A DNA stretch of 64,000 bases from Hyaloscypha bicolor E (GCF_002865645.1 NW_020194684.1:1751241-1815240); one strand, 5' to 3'. Positions 1-13,560 are shown, numbered from the stretch's first letter. The notes: generated by a model from the letters alone, not told the origin. Numbers and translations are program-made.

Positions 1-131
1 ATCTTATATTCTATTATTTATATCTTATTACTTATATCTTATATTCTATTATTTATATCTTATTACTTATATCCCGTATTCTATATCCTATAATTATATA
101 TATAACTTCTAAAGAAATAGCTATATTAATA
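1..131 (-). repeat. Partial 3' LTR of Copia-1 copy A
   Basis: This is the inner part of the LTR that is complete in copies C and D. It ends with ...GCTATATTAATA at 131, the RIP form of an LTR terminus that originally read TGTTAG...CTAACA. The rest lies left of the window. Confidence 0.8.
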
Positions 132-439
132 TTAGAAACTCTCTAAAATATATAAAAAATAATATTTCTTTCTAATTATATATAAATTCCCTAATCTAAT
201 CTAGTACCAGATTTTTTTAAATACTTTATATATTTATATTACTTTTAAGGTTTTAGTTATATACTAAAAGCTATAGTCTTTTATATATAACTTCTCTTCT
301 TATAATATTCTTTTATTTCATATATTTATTTTTTATTTTATTTATATTTAATTTATTTCTCTATATCTAATTATATAGTATTTATATTAATTAGATACTT
401 AAAAGTATTTATTAGCTTTAATTTTATTATAGAATTAGT

Positions 440-2000
440 AAGATTTAATTTTCTTTTAATCTATTTAACTTTTATAATCTTTTATTATTTATATATCTAA
501 TAAAGATATATTATATTAATTATTAGATATTTTTCTCGAGTAGTTCCCAATTTAATAAGGCATTTATATAATAACTTCGAATTTATATAAATTACTAGTA
601 ATAGTTCTATTTCTAGTATTTTATTAATTATAGATTTAACTAAAGCACTTATATTAAAACTATAAGCTATATTATAGAATTTCGAAGCTAGAATACTTCT
701 AGTAACTCTCTTATATTTAATAGAGAACTAGTAAATAATATTAGTATATCTAGTTCTATTTACTAGAACTAGAATATATCTAATTTAGGAAAAGAAATCT
801 TTATTATTTATAAATAAAGTATTTATAAAAATAATTAAATATAAGGATTTCTTTACTAGCTTTATAAATCTTAGTTCTCTGGCAATATTCTTAATTTACT
901 ATTAAATATATTTATTAAATACTTTTATATTAATTTCCGAAGATTTAATAGCTTAAATAGTAATTAATAGGTTATATAAAGCTTTTAGTTAATAGACTAA
1001 TATAATATATACTTCTTTAATATATTAAATAATATATTAGTTTTTAATAAAAAGATCTTAATAAATAATATTTTTTATAGAAATAGTTTAGAGGTTTTTA
1101 TACTAGTATTTATATATAAGAATAATTCTAGTAGTATTTATATAAATAATATCTCTATTAAATTTGAAATTATAATTAGAAATAAGATATTTATATTTCT
1201 TAGCTAAGAATTTAGTCTTATAAAGCTTTAGTTATTTTACTTTTATAAAATTATTAGTTCTAATAAATAAGGTATTATTAGTTTAAAGACTAATAATTCT
1301 AAAGAATTACTTATTATAGAAAAGACAGAATTATAAGTTAATTATTCTATAAAAAACTTATTAATATAATAGAAATAATAAGTTTCAAACTAGTAATTTC
1401 TAGCTTCCGGTATATTATATAGTAGTTTTATAACTTTTAGAACCGAATTATTATTTAGATTTGGCTCTCTAGTAAGCTTATAAAATAAGTTAATATAAAA
1501 ATTATAATTAAATAAAATTATTAATTAGATATAAACTTATAAGATATTATATAAATATAGTTCTATAATATTTATTATTATAATAGTAATACTAAAAATA
1601 ATTCTCTAGCTAATATATTAAATAGTAAGTAATTATATTAATATTATATATTTCTTACTATTATTATAAGTTTAAATAACTAATCTTAATTTCTTAAACT
1701 CTTTCTCTATATTCTTATTTTTAATATTATTAATAACCCGGGAATTAAAGATATATATCTTTTTTAATACCTGAAATCTGAAAGTAATCTCAAATATATT
1801 TTTTTCTAAAAGACTAGTAATTTTAACTTAATAAAAGTTCTTATATAAGTTATTATTTTATAGAAATATTATAATATCCGGGTTTTTATAAGAGTATTCT
1901 CTATTATATTTTAGTAAAATAGCAGAAATAGTAAAAGAAATTATATCTGTATTACTTTTAGCTTTATTATAGAATTCGGGAATAGATTTAGATTCAGAGC
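440..2000 (-). pseudogene. Reverse transcriptase / RNase H of Copia-1 copy A, RIP-inactivated
   Basis: Reverse complement of the region that in copy B (22250-23790) translates, through stops, as a copia RT followed by RNase H. The RNase H box resembling 'KLGTTREK' of fungal copia elements lies at about 536-561. Around 1270-1290 the catalytic TDDT box reads T-N-N-T. No open frame of useful length remains. Confidence 0.7.
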
Positions 2001-3037
2001 TATTAATAATAACTTTAATATCTCTTATATAAAAGAGCTTTATAGAAATTAAATAAAATATAATATTACTATATAATAGAGCTAGTATATAGTTCTTTCT
2101 ATTAATAGCTACTAGCTTATATAATCTATTTTAATTATTAGATTAACTAGTATTTCCTTTATATTAAATAAAAATATTCGAATTTAGAAATAGTTTATAA
2201 ATATTAGTAATACTAGAACTATTTCGGATATTTAAAGTATTTATAATTTGATATTTAGCTTAAAGCTTCTAAATTTCTATTATTACTTTTTTAAGTATTA
2301 CTAATTACTATAATATAATAAGTAATAGGATATTATATTTAGTTATTTAAAATAAAGTACTATAAATTAAAAGAGTTAAAATAATACTATTAGATTTAGT
2401 AGAATTATTAATGGCTTTAAAAGCTATTTAAAATATAGTATCCTTATTAATTCTATTAATTTTGGTTATAATAATAAAATAAATATATTAAATCGGGCTA
2501 TAATAGTATTCTATAATTCTAATAGAATTATAAGCTTCTATAGAAATAATTTTAACTTTAGTTCCTATAGTATTTATAAGCTAAGTAAACTTCTTACTAA
2601 TAAACTATTTTCTAGTATTTACTATAATCTAATTAGAAAAGCCTAAATAGGTATTAATTTAATACTATTTTAGAATATCCCAAATATATAATATACTAAT
2701 ATTTTAAAGCTATTAGCCGGCTTAATATCAAGTGCCTTTATTAATAATATAAAGTATAGACTTATCGGAAATATAGAAAATATTAATAATAATAGAATAG
2801 TTAAGGCTAATATTATTTTTTAGATTAAACTTGAATTATTCTAGTAATTATTTGAATTTCTAATATTATTTATAATATTTTATAAAGTATTTAAGGGCTT
2901 CTATATTAATATTATAGCCTGTTTATTCTAGTATATTTCGGAGCTTACTAATAGATAAATAACTAAAATAGTAATATAGATATTATAATTTAATCTTTAT
3001 AAGAAAGCAGGAATTATAAATAAAGAATTCGGAAATA

Positions 3038-3116
3038 ATAGCCGGTGCCCCTCCCACGCGCTTTGCTTGTGGTCGGGATAAGCAAGTGTCTCGTTTAACC
3101 AAGTATTCCATCGAGA
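3038..3116 (+). repeat. Left terminal inverted repeat of the pogo element
   Basis: 79 bp matching the reverse complement of 5494-5572. Mismatches are C/T transitions at the positions corresponding to 3054, 3107 and 3109, compatible with light RIP after insertion. Confidence 0.95.
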
Positions 3117-3193
3117 TTTTAGCCGATTCTTGATTTTTGGTACGTATTGCATACAAAATCAAGCATATTTGTAATGGAATTTAAGGATACTAG

Positions 3194-5376
3194 TTATAAA
3201 AAATACAAAGCTACCTAGAACTATATAAAATCGGCATTCGCTTGTATACTGTCAATTGAGCCCGCATTACTCTCCATATCTGAAGAGTCTGGAATAATAA
3301 GGGGGGGTGGACTTGAGTCTATATACTCTCCTACCCTCTCCTTTTAATGCTTCCGTTTAGTAGTATTAATTACTATATCCTTATCCCCGTCAATATTAAT
3401 AAAGGTATTTGGTGCCTCTAGCTAATCGGGGGCTAGATTACTGAGGGATGCCGTAAGCTGGCGAACCACGAGCTATAAATCAGGGTAAAAGTCCTCCTTA
3501 TAGCGAGCTCGTTCGATAATCGTAAGGTATTTATCAGGTTCGCGAATTGGTGCCATATCCTCCACTGGAATTAGCACATCCTTTAGTTAATATTCCACGA
3601 TTCTAGCTAGTCTAGCTTTCTTATCCTTGCGAGCTTGAATCCCGGCGTCCTTGAGCTAATTTTTAGCTCGATTTACGGCAGTGGCGAGCTTCTTTTTAGC
3701 CTTGCAAAGAGCTTCTCCATTATCTTTCTCCTTCTTCTCTTTAATCTCCATACGAAGCTCTGCTATACTAGCAGATAGCCCTCCCTTATGTGAGCTTTTA
3801 CGGGACTTCGCCTTGCGATTATACTCCTCACGAAGCTTTATTTGGAGAGCCTGGTGCTCTATTGTCTGGAGATGACTTTTTTGCAGTTGGATATTGACCT
3901 TTTTAACTATAGCTATCCAAGTTTCCTTCGAATTTTCTGAAAAAGTAGTAGGATCGCGATCTGCAAGTACCCTAAGGATTACGGCTATATTCCACACTTT
4001 ATCAGGGCAAGTAGGTAATAAAGGGGGAAGATCTAAGCTCTCCTCTTCCTTAATCTCCTCAATTAATCTCTTCTTCTTTCCGTATGATCGCATCTTTTTA
4101 ATTCCAGCTTTATAACTAACGGGCCATATACCAGAGCTCTTAAAGGCATTCTTAATTATATACTTTTATATTATTTGCATACGAATTAGAGTAAGATCAC
4201 GGAAAAAGGAGGTAATTATATATTTAAAATCAAGGGAACGGAGGGCCGCATAAATCGCCATTTTATAATAGTGCTTCCAGGGGCGGAATATACTAATGTT
4301 AAGTGGTTAAAGGACGTATATTAAGTGAGAGGGAAACTAGAATAGCTTAATATTGTGTTTCCCGGCCTTTAATTGAAATGGTTTATAGACGTGCGATTCG
4401 TAACTATCTAGGAGAAGGATTTTCCAAGATTTGTCTAGCCCAGCTCTTGAATACTTAATTAAATAATCGAGGTATTTTATAGCTACGTTATTATTTATAT
4501 ATCCGGTAGGCATATACTTAATATGCTCTGTCCCGATTAGGTTTTCTAATACCTAATTATCCATAATCTTCTTCCCAGGAGTAATTACAAATAGCGGAAG
4601 AGATTTATAACTATTCGCATGAATAGTCTCGATTATCGTAACTGATTTGCGATTCTCAGGGCTAGCCATATATAGCTCTTTTACCTCTATAGGTATAATT
4701 ACGTACTCACTAGTAGGGTAACTAATACGTGCTCCTGACTCGTCCATATTTAGAATATTCTTTTCCTTTATAATATAAAGCTCCTCTAGGATATTGTAAT
4801 ATTTCTGAAACTATATTCTAATATCCTCTTCTATATAGGACTCGAGTCATACGTATATAATTGGCTTCGTTTTAATCATATAAAGTATCTTGTGGTTCCG
4901 TATCCAGAGGCTAAACCAAGTAGCTAAAGGGGGTGGTTTTGGGGGAGATTTAGCCTAATTATGTTAGATATATTATTAGATTTAAAAGAAGCACTTATAG
5001 CCTTTAAGTGGGCAATTACGGCTTGAACTATCTAATATGTAGTACCCAAACCAGCCTCCTATTACTCGTAGTAATATTGCCAAATCGCCTCCTCCTATGC
5101 CTCGTTCAGGATCTTATTATTGCCACCATGCGTATTATAGAGTCCTTGGGAGTTCCTCTTCTTATTATGCTCGCGGAGTACCGATTTTCGCAAAGAAGCT
5201 TCCTTAACATAATATATCCTCGCAGTAATAATTACTAAATTATCGTTATTCTCAAGGCACTATTCGCGGGCCTTATTAAAGATACGGTAGTAATCAGCTT
5301 CCGTAGCATGTGGATAATAGAAATACTTCTAGGATATCTCCCTAATCCTGGTAGAATTAAATAAAGGTATACTCAT
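3194..5376 (-). pseudogene. Fot1/pogo transposase (DDE_1 family), decayed
   Basis: Cut-and-paste transposase that would bind the element's inverted repeats and act in the nucleus. Reading the minus strand from the ATG at 5376 (MSIPLFNSTRIR...), the frame holds about 10 to 15 TAG/TAA/TGA stops, nearly all explained by C-to-T (CAG, CAA, TGG, CGA), and one frameshift near 4940 in a G-rich run. Motifs: an N-terminal helix-turn-helix DNA-binding region (about 5376-4900), NMDESG with the first catalytic Asp (4742-4744), VKELYMASPENRKSVTIIE, LLLDSYESH with the second Asp (4406-4408), FPSHL then PLNISIFRPWKHYYK, where the third catalytic Asp reads Asn (4298-4300, spacing DD35D), and a lysine-rich C-terminal coiled-coil-like tail (open 3656-4093). 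About 727 codons; final stop at 3194. Confidence 0.9.
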
Positions 5377-5493
5377 TTTTGGAATCTTTGCACGTGAATT
5401 GAATAATGAATTAGTTAATAAGTTGGGCCAAACGCGCAATTACAAGACGCGTTTTTTGGTGAGGATTACACGTAAATTTTAGGGCGCGCATTT

Positions 5494-5572
5494 TCTCGAT
5501 AGGATACTTGGTTAAACGAGACACTTGCTTATCCCGACCACAAGCAAAGCGCGTGAGAGGGGCACCGGCTAT
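5494..5572 (-). repeat. Right terminal inverted repeat of the pogo element
   Basis: Partner of 3038-3116. The outermost bases GGCACCGGCTAT are followed by the duplicated TA at 5573-5574. Confidence 0.95.
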
Positions 5573-5599
5573 TAAAGCTTTATAAAATAATATTTTAAA

Positions 5600-8464
5600 A
5601 CAGGAAAAAGTATTTAAAATATTATATTATAGATATAAAGCATCTATTAGAAATAATAAAATAATTAGTAAGATTATTAAAATAGACTTCTAGCTTATTT
5701 ATATTAACTAAGCTAAATAGAAATAGAGTCTATATAAATATAATATAGAATTATATTTATCTAATTAGTATTTTTATTATTATAAATCTAATAGAGGATA
5801 TAGATCTAATACTAAACTAAATATTAACTTAATCTTTAGTAGTTTTATTAAGTTTAATATTATTATTAGTTTACTATAAAGCTTGGAATTAGTTAGAACT
5901 AGTAATTAAGAATCTAAAGGCTCTAGTATTAATTATAACTCTATAAAAGTAATAAGTATTATATCTTAATATATTATTAATTATAAATATCTGAATATTT
6001 TATATTTATTTAGTAAACTTTAAAATATAGTTTTTGCCTATTATCTAGTATATAAAAAAAAGAGAAATAAAGTTATTTATAAGAGTATTAGTTATAGAAA
6101 TAGCAGAAATAGAAGCTATAAAAGTAGCTAGAAAGCTTTTAATAAAAATAAAGTAGAAATTAGAATAATATTTCTTTCTTTTATTTATTTCTACTAATAA
6201 GGCTTTAAAAGTATTATTTACTAGTTTATTCTTATTATTCTTACTATTTTTTTCTTTTTTAAATTCAGTAATATACTATATATAAATATTACTAAAATAT
6301 TTATTAAAATTATAAGTATTTCGAAATCTAAATTAATAAATATTTCTACTCTTAAATTAAGCTTTTTTAGCTTTTTATTTCTCTAATATATATTTCTATA
6401 AATAGTATTCGGGTTTCTTATATATAAAATATAATTTCGAGATATAATTATTATAATTATAAAACTTAAAGTAGTTATTACAGGTTTCGAAGTTATAGCT
6501 AGATTTGTATTAATAATTTCCAGATAAATAATAGTTTAAAAGATTTTAAGAATAGTATTATTAATTAGTAAAGAGAATCTAGGTATTAATCTATTATTTC
6601 TTTTTATAAGTAGTAATAGATAATTAGAGCTTATTAATAAGCTAACTGAGATTATTAGAAGAATTCGAGACTATATATTAGTATACTAGTAAGCCTTAAT
6701 AAAAGATAATAATTTTATTATATAGGAATTTAATAGTTTATAAGACAGAAATAAAACTATATTATAATTTATATAAGTTATTAATTAGTAATTAGATAAG
6801 CTCGAATATTGTCTTTTTAGAGTCTTTTATTATTATAGTTACTAAAGTAATAGTATTCTATTTATCTAAATTTTAATAATAGTAACTAGAGCCTTTAAAA
6901 AAATTATAAATATTTATATAAGCTTCTTTATATATATATTAAGAGAGCTAGTTATTATAGAAGTAGTTTTATACTAGTTCCTTTAATATAATAGGAAAAG
7001 CTCTTATTAATATCTTTTCTAGAAGCTCTATATATTAGTAGATATTAAGGAAAATAGTAAGTTTTTAGTTAAAACTATTATTAGTTCTATTATATTTCTA
7101 TATCTTAGTATATATCTTTATTACTTCTCTAATTAGCTTTATAATAAAAGGGCTAGCTAAAGGGCTATTTAGAAATAATAGAAGTAGTAGAAGTAGTAGA
7201 AATCCGTTACTACTAGCTTTTTATAATCCGGTATTAGCAGAAGTAATTATAGATAGTAAAGAAATATAAGTAATAATTAGTTTAGTTTATTAATTTCTTA
7301 TAATACTATTATTAAGAAATATATATAATAAAGTAATAGAGCCTATATTAAAGTCTAGTCTAATAGTAATAATATTAGCTATAGTTTAGATATATTACTC
7401 TTTTTCCTAAATAGTATTAACTAAAAACTATATAATAGTAAGTTCCTTATTATTTTATTTAATATAAATACTACTATATTATAAAGTAGCTTGTAATTTA
7501 TATAATATATATTAATCTAGATAATTAAATACTTTAAGGTCGAAATTACTAAAATTCTCCTTAAATAATTTCTAGAAATAGTTATTAGTTAACTTTTCTA
7601 TCTTATACTAGAATAGTCTAATATTGAGGTAATTCAGGACTTCCTTATTACTATAGGTAATTAGATTAATACTATTTTTTTACTTTTTTATCTATATATA
7701 TCTATCCTATAATTCCGCTATATTAAATCTCTAGGGCTAAGCCCTTCTTAATATATATGTAATTTGTAGTAAGAGAGGTTTAAAGATAAGATAATTTATA
7801 GAAAGGGTTTAGTAATAAAGATATCTAGATACCTGATTTAGATACCAGATATCTGATTTAAATATTAGATATCCTAGAAATCTAGGAATATTAAGGGTAT
7901 TAAAGTAAATATTTTGCTCTTAAATATTTCGTCTATAACAAGAAATTTAGGAAGTGAAATATTATAATTCCGGAAGAATCTGAAGTTCGAAAGACTCGAT
8001 TTAATAATAAAATCGAAGTAGTAATTAAAGAGCTTTAAAGATATATATAGTATATATATTCTAGAAAAAGTATTTTATAGATATGAGTATTATATAAATA
8101 GAAAAGATAGTTTCTAAGAAAGTAATCTTAGAGCTAAAAGAAGTTAGTTTTAAAAAATAATAGATAGTTAAATAGATAAATAGATAATTAAATAGCTAAT
8201 TACTTATTAATTAGTAAGAACTAGAGTCTTCTTCCTTAGGCTACTAGATGCTTTATAGAGTTAATAAGTAATTTCCTCTTTTAATAAAGTAGTTATTAGT
8301 CTTTAGTAAGAGCTAGCTATTTTCTTCTTTAGGCTACTAGATGTTTTATAGAATTGGCAGGTAATTTCCTTCTTTAATATAAACTAGATTAATTTTTACT
8401 TAAGCTACCGGATACTTTAGCTTAAAAGATTCTATTTTCTAATCTATATATATAAACTAATTAG
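5600..8464 (-). pseudogene. Gag and upstream pol region of Copia-1 copy A
   Basis: Co-linear with 35690-38500 of copy C and 60770-63538 of copy D. By position after the 5' LTR this should encode Gag and the start of Pol. Stops are so dense that individual domains cannot be read with confidence. No alternative gene is seen on either strand. Confidence 0.55.
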
Positions 8465-8752
8465 TATTAGTTTACTAGTAATATATAGTACTATTATATA
8501 AGTTATAGAATACTATTTATATATAGTTAGTAAAGTTATTATTTTTTAGAAATAGAAATTATAATATTATAGTATTAATATATAATTCCTAAATCTGCTA
8601 AGCCTAAAAGGGTCTAGTCTACTAGTCGAGTTACTAATAGGATATAAGGTTATATAACTATATCCTATATCTTATATTCTATTACCTATATTCTATTATT
8701 TATATCCCGTATCCCGTATTCTGTAATTTCTAAAGAAATACCTATACTAATA
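8465..8752 (-). repeat. 5' LTR of Copia-1 copy A (288 bp)
   Basis: Matches the LTRs of C and D. In element orientation it begins TATTAGTATAG and ends ...TAAACTAATA, the RIP form of TG...CA ends. Flanked on the right by CTAAG. Confidence 0.85.
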
Positions 8753-8757
8753 CTAAG

Positions 8758-9279
8758 ATATTTATAAGCTTATTATAAAATATAAAAAGAACTAGTAGCT
8801 TTACTAGTTTTATATTAAAGAGCTTATATCTCGATATAATATTTATAAACTCTTTTTTATATAAGGATTTGGTTTTATTAGTAATATTAAAAGTATTATT
8901 AATACTTAAATTTATTATTATCTTAATTTATTAATTCTTAATTTATTATATATATTATATTTACTAATAAATCTTTTCTTTATTTATATTTATAATACTT
9001 CTATTTATTTCTATATTATATATTTTAAATCTTATATTATATTTATATTATATAAATACTTTTTACTAATATAATAATATTCTAATTATTAGCTATAAAC
9101 TATTATAAACTAAAAATAATAAGAACTATTTATATATACTAGAGATTAGTCTATTCTCTAATAAATAATATCTCGAGTACTTTAAAATCTATTAAGCTTA
9201 TAACTTATATATTTATTTATATCTTATTATTAATTACTTATATCTTTTTCCTAAATAGAATTACTTATTATATATTAAT
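8758..9279. other. AT-only DNA without recognisable gene
   Basis: Dense TA-rich sequence between the end of copy A and the first recognisable part of gypsy element G. It may contain G's LTR, but no matching partner was found by eye. Confidence 0.4.
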
Positions 9280-11163
9280 AACTAATTTATTACTAATCTT
9301 ACTAGAACTATTCTATCTAATAAAGAATCTATTATAATAAGTAATAAAAGAAAGTATAATTGCTTTCCGGAAAGCAGAAAAGTAATAAGTAAGAAACTAT
9401 TTATAAAGAAAGTAATAATTAATAATTTTAATAATTTCTTAGCTAATATCCCGCAAATTAAAGCTAATTTCAAAAGCAAAGCTAAAGAAATTAAAATATC
9501 TTCTATAAAGAATAATAAAGCTATTAATTCTTAATATTTTTAGTATAAAACTAAAAATATTAAGATTAAGTAATTATCTAATAAATCTAATTATATCTAA
9601 AGAAAAGTATTATTAAAGAAAAGCTAATTAGTAATACTTTTATAAAGCTATATATATTATTATATATTAGATATAATAAAGGCAGATATATCTTTCTAGA
9701 AAAATAATCTTTATAAGCTTTAGAAATATATAAGTAATAATTTTATAATATTATAGAAATATAAAATAATAAAATTTAATAAGAAATATAATAAAAAGAA
9801 ATAAAATATAAAGAAGCCTATTATAATTCTATTTAATTAATTATTTTCTAAATCGAATTCCGAATTATTTATATTATTTCTATATAGATATAAATATTTA
9901 TTATTATTTAAAACGCTAAAGTATAAGTAATATAACTAGCTCTTTATTAATATACTTCTAATACTTAATAAAGTCCGAATAATTCTTAATTATTATAAAG
10001 AAACTATTACTAAGAAAATTAAGTATTAATTTATTATATATTTACTATATCTATAATATCTTATTATAGATTCGTTTTATTATAAATATAAGATATTTCT
10101 TTTTCTTATATCTTTAAATACTATTATAGTATTTTTATATATATATATATATTTCTTTATTATAAATACCTTTATTATTAATAAGATAAATATATCTAGT
10201 TATATCTTTTATAAATAATTAATAACCTTAATATAATTATATAATTCGAACTACTAGTACTAATATTTCTATAATTAGCTAGAGCTAAATAATTATTTTA
10301 CTAGAATTTTATATTTCTTTTATCTTTAATTATTCTATTATATATATTTTTCTTTCTTTTTATATTACTTATTAAATATATTTTCCTTATCTTATTATTA
10401 ATTTATATAAGAATATATAAAGTTCTTAAAAGTAGTAATTATTAAGCTAATAGGAAATATATAATAATATAATTATAATTACTAGAACTAGAATTCCTAT
10501 AGAATTAATAGAATTATTTTTAAATATATTAATAATTCCTATAAATAGCTAGAGAAGTAATCTAATAAGAAATATTAAAAAAAATATTAATTAATAAAAT
10601 TCTATTATAAGCTATTTCTAAAAATATCTTATTTTTAAATAATTTTTATTTTTTAAAACTAATTAGAGGAAATTATATAAAATTATAAAAAAGAAACTTT
10701 TATAAGCTAATTAAAATATAATATTTAAATAAAAGCTAAAGAAGTAAAAAGAGTTTCTTAATAAAAAGTAAATATTAGATTTAGTTATTCTTATTTCTAT
10801 AATATTTAATTATATAACTAAAAAAGAAAGTATTATTATTAGTTAAATTTCTATTTATAAAATTAATAAAGAGTTTAAAGCTCAGAAAAGAAAAGCTATT
10901 TCTGGTCTAAAGAATTAATAACTAGAAGAAATAGGGCTTTAATAATTCTAGAGAATATTATTTCTAGAATTTAAAATATATATTTTTATTTTTTCTAAAA
11001 AGAAATCTAAAATTTTTTTAATATAAATTATATAATTATAAGATTTAGATTAAAGACCTAAAAGGAACTAAAAATATTAGATACTAATTTCTCTAATAGT
11101 AATTTATTTAAAAGCTTTTAGAAATCAAGTATTTCTTAGAAAAAATTAAGAACTTTATTAAAG

Positions 11164-12250
11164 CTAATTAAATTTCTTTTACTTTACTAGTTCTTTTTAT
11201 AAAGAAAGTAAATAGAAGTTTATACTTTTATATTAATTTCTATTCTTTAAATAATATTATTTAAAAGAATTAATATTTCTTTTTATTTATTAATAAGGCT
11301 TTAAATTAATTATCTAAAGCTAAGATTTATACTAAATTAGATATTTAAAAAGTTTTTTATTATATAGCTATAAATTCGAACTTTTAGAAACTAATAGTAT
11401 TTTATATTTATTATAAAATATATAAATATAATATTCTTTAGAAAAGCCTTATAAATAGTCTAGTTATATATTAATATTATATAAATAATATATTTTAATA
11501 ATATTCTTATTTATTTAAAAAACTTAATAAAATATAAAAAAAATATATAAAAAATACTAAACTATTTATATCTTATTAGTCTTTAAATAAATATTAAGAA
11601 ATTAGAATTTAAAATTATATATATAAAGTATTTAGGCTTTATTATTTCTATATCTAGTATTAAAATAAATTCTAATAAATTTAAAGTAATATATAATTAG
11701 TAATTTCTAAAAATAGTTAAAAATATATAGTTTTTTTTTAGCTTTTATAATTTTCATAAATACTTTATTAGAAAGTATAAACGAATTATTAGACTTCTTA
11801 TTTTATTTATAAAAAAGAATATTTTCTTTAAATAATTCAAATAATATTAAAAGGCTTTTAATTATTTAAAAAAAGCTATAATTTTTATTTTAGTTTTATA
11901 ATATTATAATTTAGATCTATTTATAATAATAGAAATATATATATTTAAAAAAGTAATTACTAGTCTATTTTTTTAATAAGACTTAGAAATAAGCTTTTAG
12001 TATTTTATAACTTATTTTTCTAAAATTATATTTCTAAAAAGCTTAATTATAATATATATAATAAAGAAATATTTATTATAATACAAGTATTAAAAAATAG
12101 AAAACTAAGCTAAAAAGCTTTTAGAATACTTTTTTTAAGATCTATTCTAATTATTATATTTTAAAATACTTTATAATTACTAAAAAGCTCTTTTTTTAAT
12201 AAGCTAAATAAATTAAGCTTTTATTTTTTTATTATTTTAAGTTTATATAT
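11164..12250 (+). pseudogene. Gypsy G reverse transcriptase and RNase H, RIP-inactivated
   Basis: The frame from 11188 reads LVLFIKKVNRSLYFYINF, then INKALN*LSKAKIYTKLDI*K, the typical gypsy RT fingers and palm. The catalytic box is at 11491-11505 and reads Y-F-N-N-I, where a working enzyme has Y-x-D-D; both Asp codons have become AAT (11497-11502). RNase H follows: a box resembling IIIETD... near 11920, and 'YNIYNKE' near 12045, matching the usual 'YDKE' motif. Confidence 0.75.
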
Positions 12251-12689
12251 TATTTTAGAAAATTAAATAAATAAATAAATATTTTATTATAAAAATAAAA
12301 TAAAATAAATATTTAGAACCAGATTAAGAAAAAATTATAAATTCAAGTACTTTTTTCTAGAAATAAAATTAATTCGGAAATTATTTATAATTTATAATTT
12401 ATAATAATACTTTATAAAATCGGCTTATTTAATTCGGAATTCGGCTTTAAAAATCAAATATTTATTAAAGATTTTCTAAAGAAAAATACTTTTATTAGAA
12501 ATATAATTTTTCTAAAAAAAAGATATTTTTTTAAAAGCTTTATTAATAAATTCTATTATAGTTATTTCTATAAAAAATACTATTAAAAGCTTTTATTAAA
12601 TATAATAACTTATAACTTATAAATAAAATTCTATAAAATAATTATATATTACTAAATTTAAAAGAATTATATATAATAGTTTAAACTAA

Positions 12690-13560
12690 AAATAATATCT
12701 AAATATTATAAAATAGCTTTCTTTTATATTATAGAAAACTTTATATTATAAAAAATAAAATAATTCTCGAATTATTTTTATAAACCATTCTAATTTATAA
12801 ACTATATAATAAATTTCTTTCTAAATATTCTAAATATATAAAGTTTTATTAGTTATTAAAAAAAATATTACTAGCTATTTATAAATAAAAATATTAATTA
12901 ATACTATAGTAATTACTATATTTATAAAAGATTTTATAGATTTAGAAATAAGAAATCTAATTTATTTTCTTTTCTTTTAGTTTTTAATTACTTTTAATAT
13001 TATATTATTATAAACTTTAAAAGTTATTTAGAAAATAAATTAGACTATAATATAATTATTATATTTATAAATTACTTATTTAAATATCTAATTATAATTC
13101 TTATATAAAATATAATTATAGCTAAATAACTAATACTTTTATTTTTATTTTATATAATATACTAAATAAATATTTCAGAAATAATTATATTAAATAAGAA
13201 ACTCTAATTTATATTCGATTTTTAGAGCGAATTCTATATAAGAATTAATATAAAACTTAAGTTCTTAATAGCTAATTACCTTTAAATAAATAAATAGAGA
13301 TTATTAATTAGTATTTTAATTAGAAATTATATTTATATATTAATTATTATTAGAATAACTAAAATAAATAGATTATTATAATTAATTATTAATAAGTCTT
13401 TCTTTAATATAAAACTATTAGCTAGTTTCTATTTATAATTAAAAAGAGCTATAAGCCTTATATTTCTTTAGACTAAAACTTTTCTATTAAAGCTAGCTTA
13501 TTTAAAAAAAAAAGCTAAATAAAAATAAAGCTAAAATATTAGTAAATTAATTATATAAAT
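12690..13560 (+). pseudogene. Gypsy G integrase, RIP-inactivated
   Basis: Reads, through stops, as an integrase zinc-binding region (about 12720-12950), then DFKSYLENKLDYNIIIIF (about 13010-13065), corresponding to the D-F-x-x-x-x-P start of the integrase core, and a segment near 13200-13300 resembling '(S)DR..QF.S.F..E' and 'TA..PQT..Q'. It would splice cDNA into the genome if intact. The many in-frame stops make it inactive. Confidence 0.65.

Larger units (their letters stand above)
3038..5572 (-). mobile_element. Fot1/pogo-type (Tc1/mariner superfamily) DNA transposon, 2535 bp
   Basis: A GC-balanced block inside AT-only sequence with 79-bp terminal inverted repeats (3038-3116 and 5494-5572) that differ at about three transition positions. 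Outer ends read ATAGCCGGTGCC / GGCACCGGCTAT. TA is duplicated at 3036-3037 and 5573-5574. Copies B, C and D of the host retroelement keep the empty site, ggaaaTAaagcttt or its RIP variant (TA at 21125, 38548 and 60748), which fixes the boundaries and the TA target. The element carries one transposase pseudogene on the minus strand. It is far less RIP-mutated than its host, so it arrived after the host had been mutated. Confidence 0.95.
1..8752 (-). mobile_element. Ty1/copia LTR retrotransposon, family Copia-1, copy A (left end outside window)
   Basis: Reverse-oriented copia element, heavily RIP-mutated. The 5' LTR lies at 8465-8752 and the last part of the 3' LTR at 1-131. Its internal sequence is co-linear with copies C (plus), D (minus) and B (plus, truncated), apart from the pogo element at 3038-5572. 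Without that insertion and its TA duplication it would be about 6.4 kb, like C and D. The minus strand carries the gag-like part on the right and the RT and RNase H part on the left. All frames are full of TAG/TAA codons, so no protein can be made. The right flank CTAAG (8753-8757) is the presumed target duplication; its partner is outside the window. Confidence 0.85.

Noticed and set aside
3681..4115. Two open frames on the plus strand inside the pogo element
   Set aside because: They are antisense to the lysine-rich C-terminal part of the transposase and show no domain.
5008..5238. 76-codon frame on the plus strand
   Set aside because: Antisense to the N-terminal helix-turn-helix part of the pogo transposase, which reads correctly on the minus strand.
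9282..9479. 65-codon hydrophobic frame on the minus strand
   Set aside because: Composition is what RIP-mutated AT DNA gives by chance (L, I, F, K). It lies antisense to the gag-like part of gypsy G.
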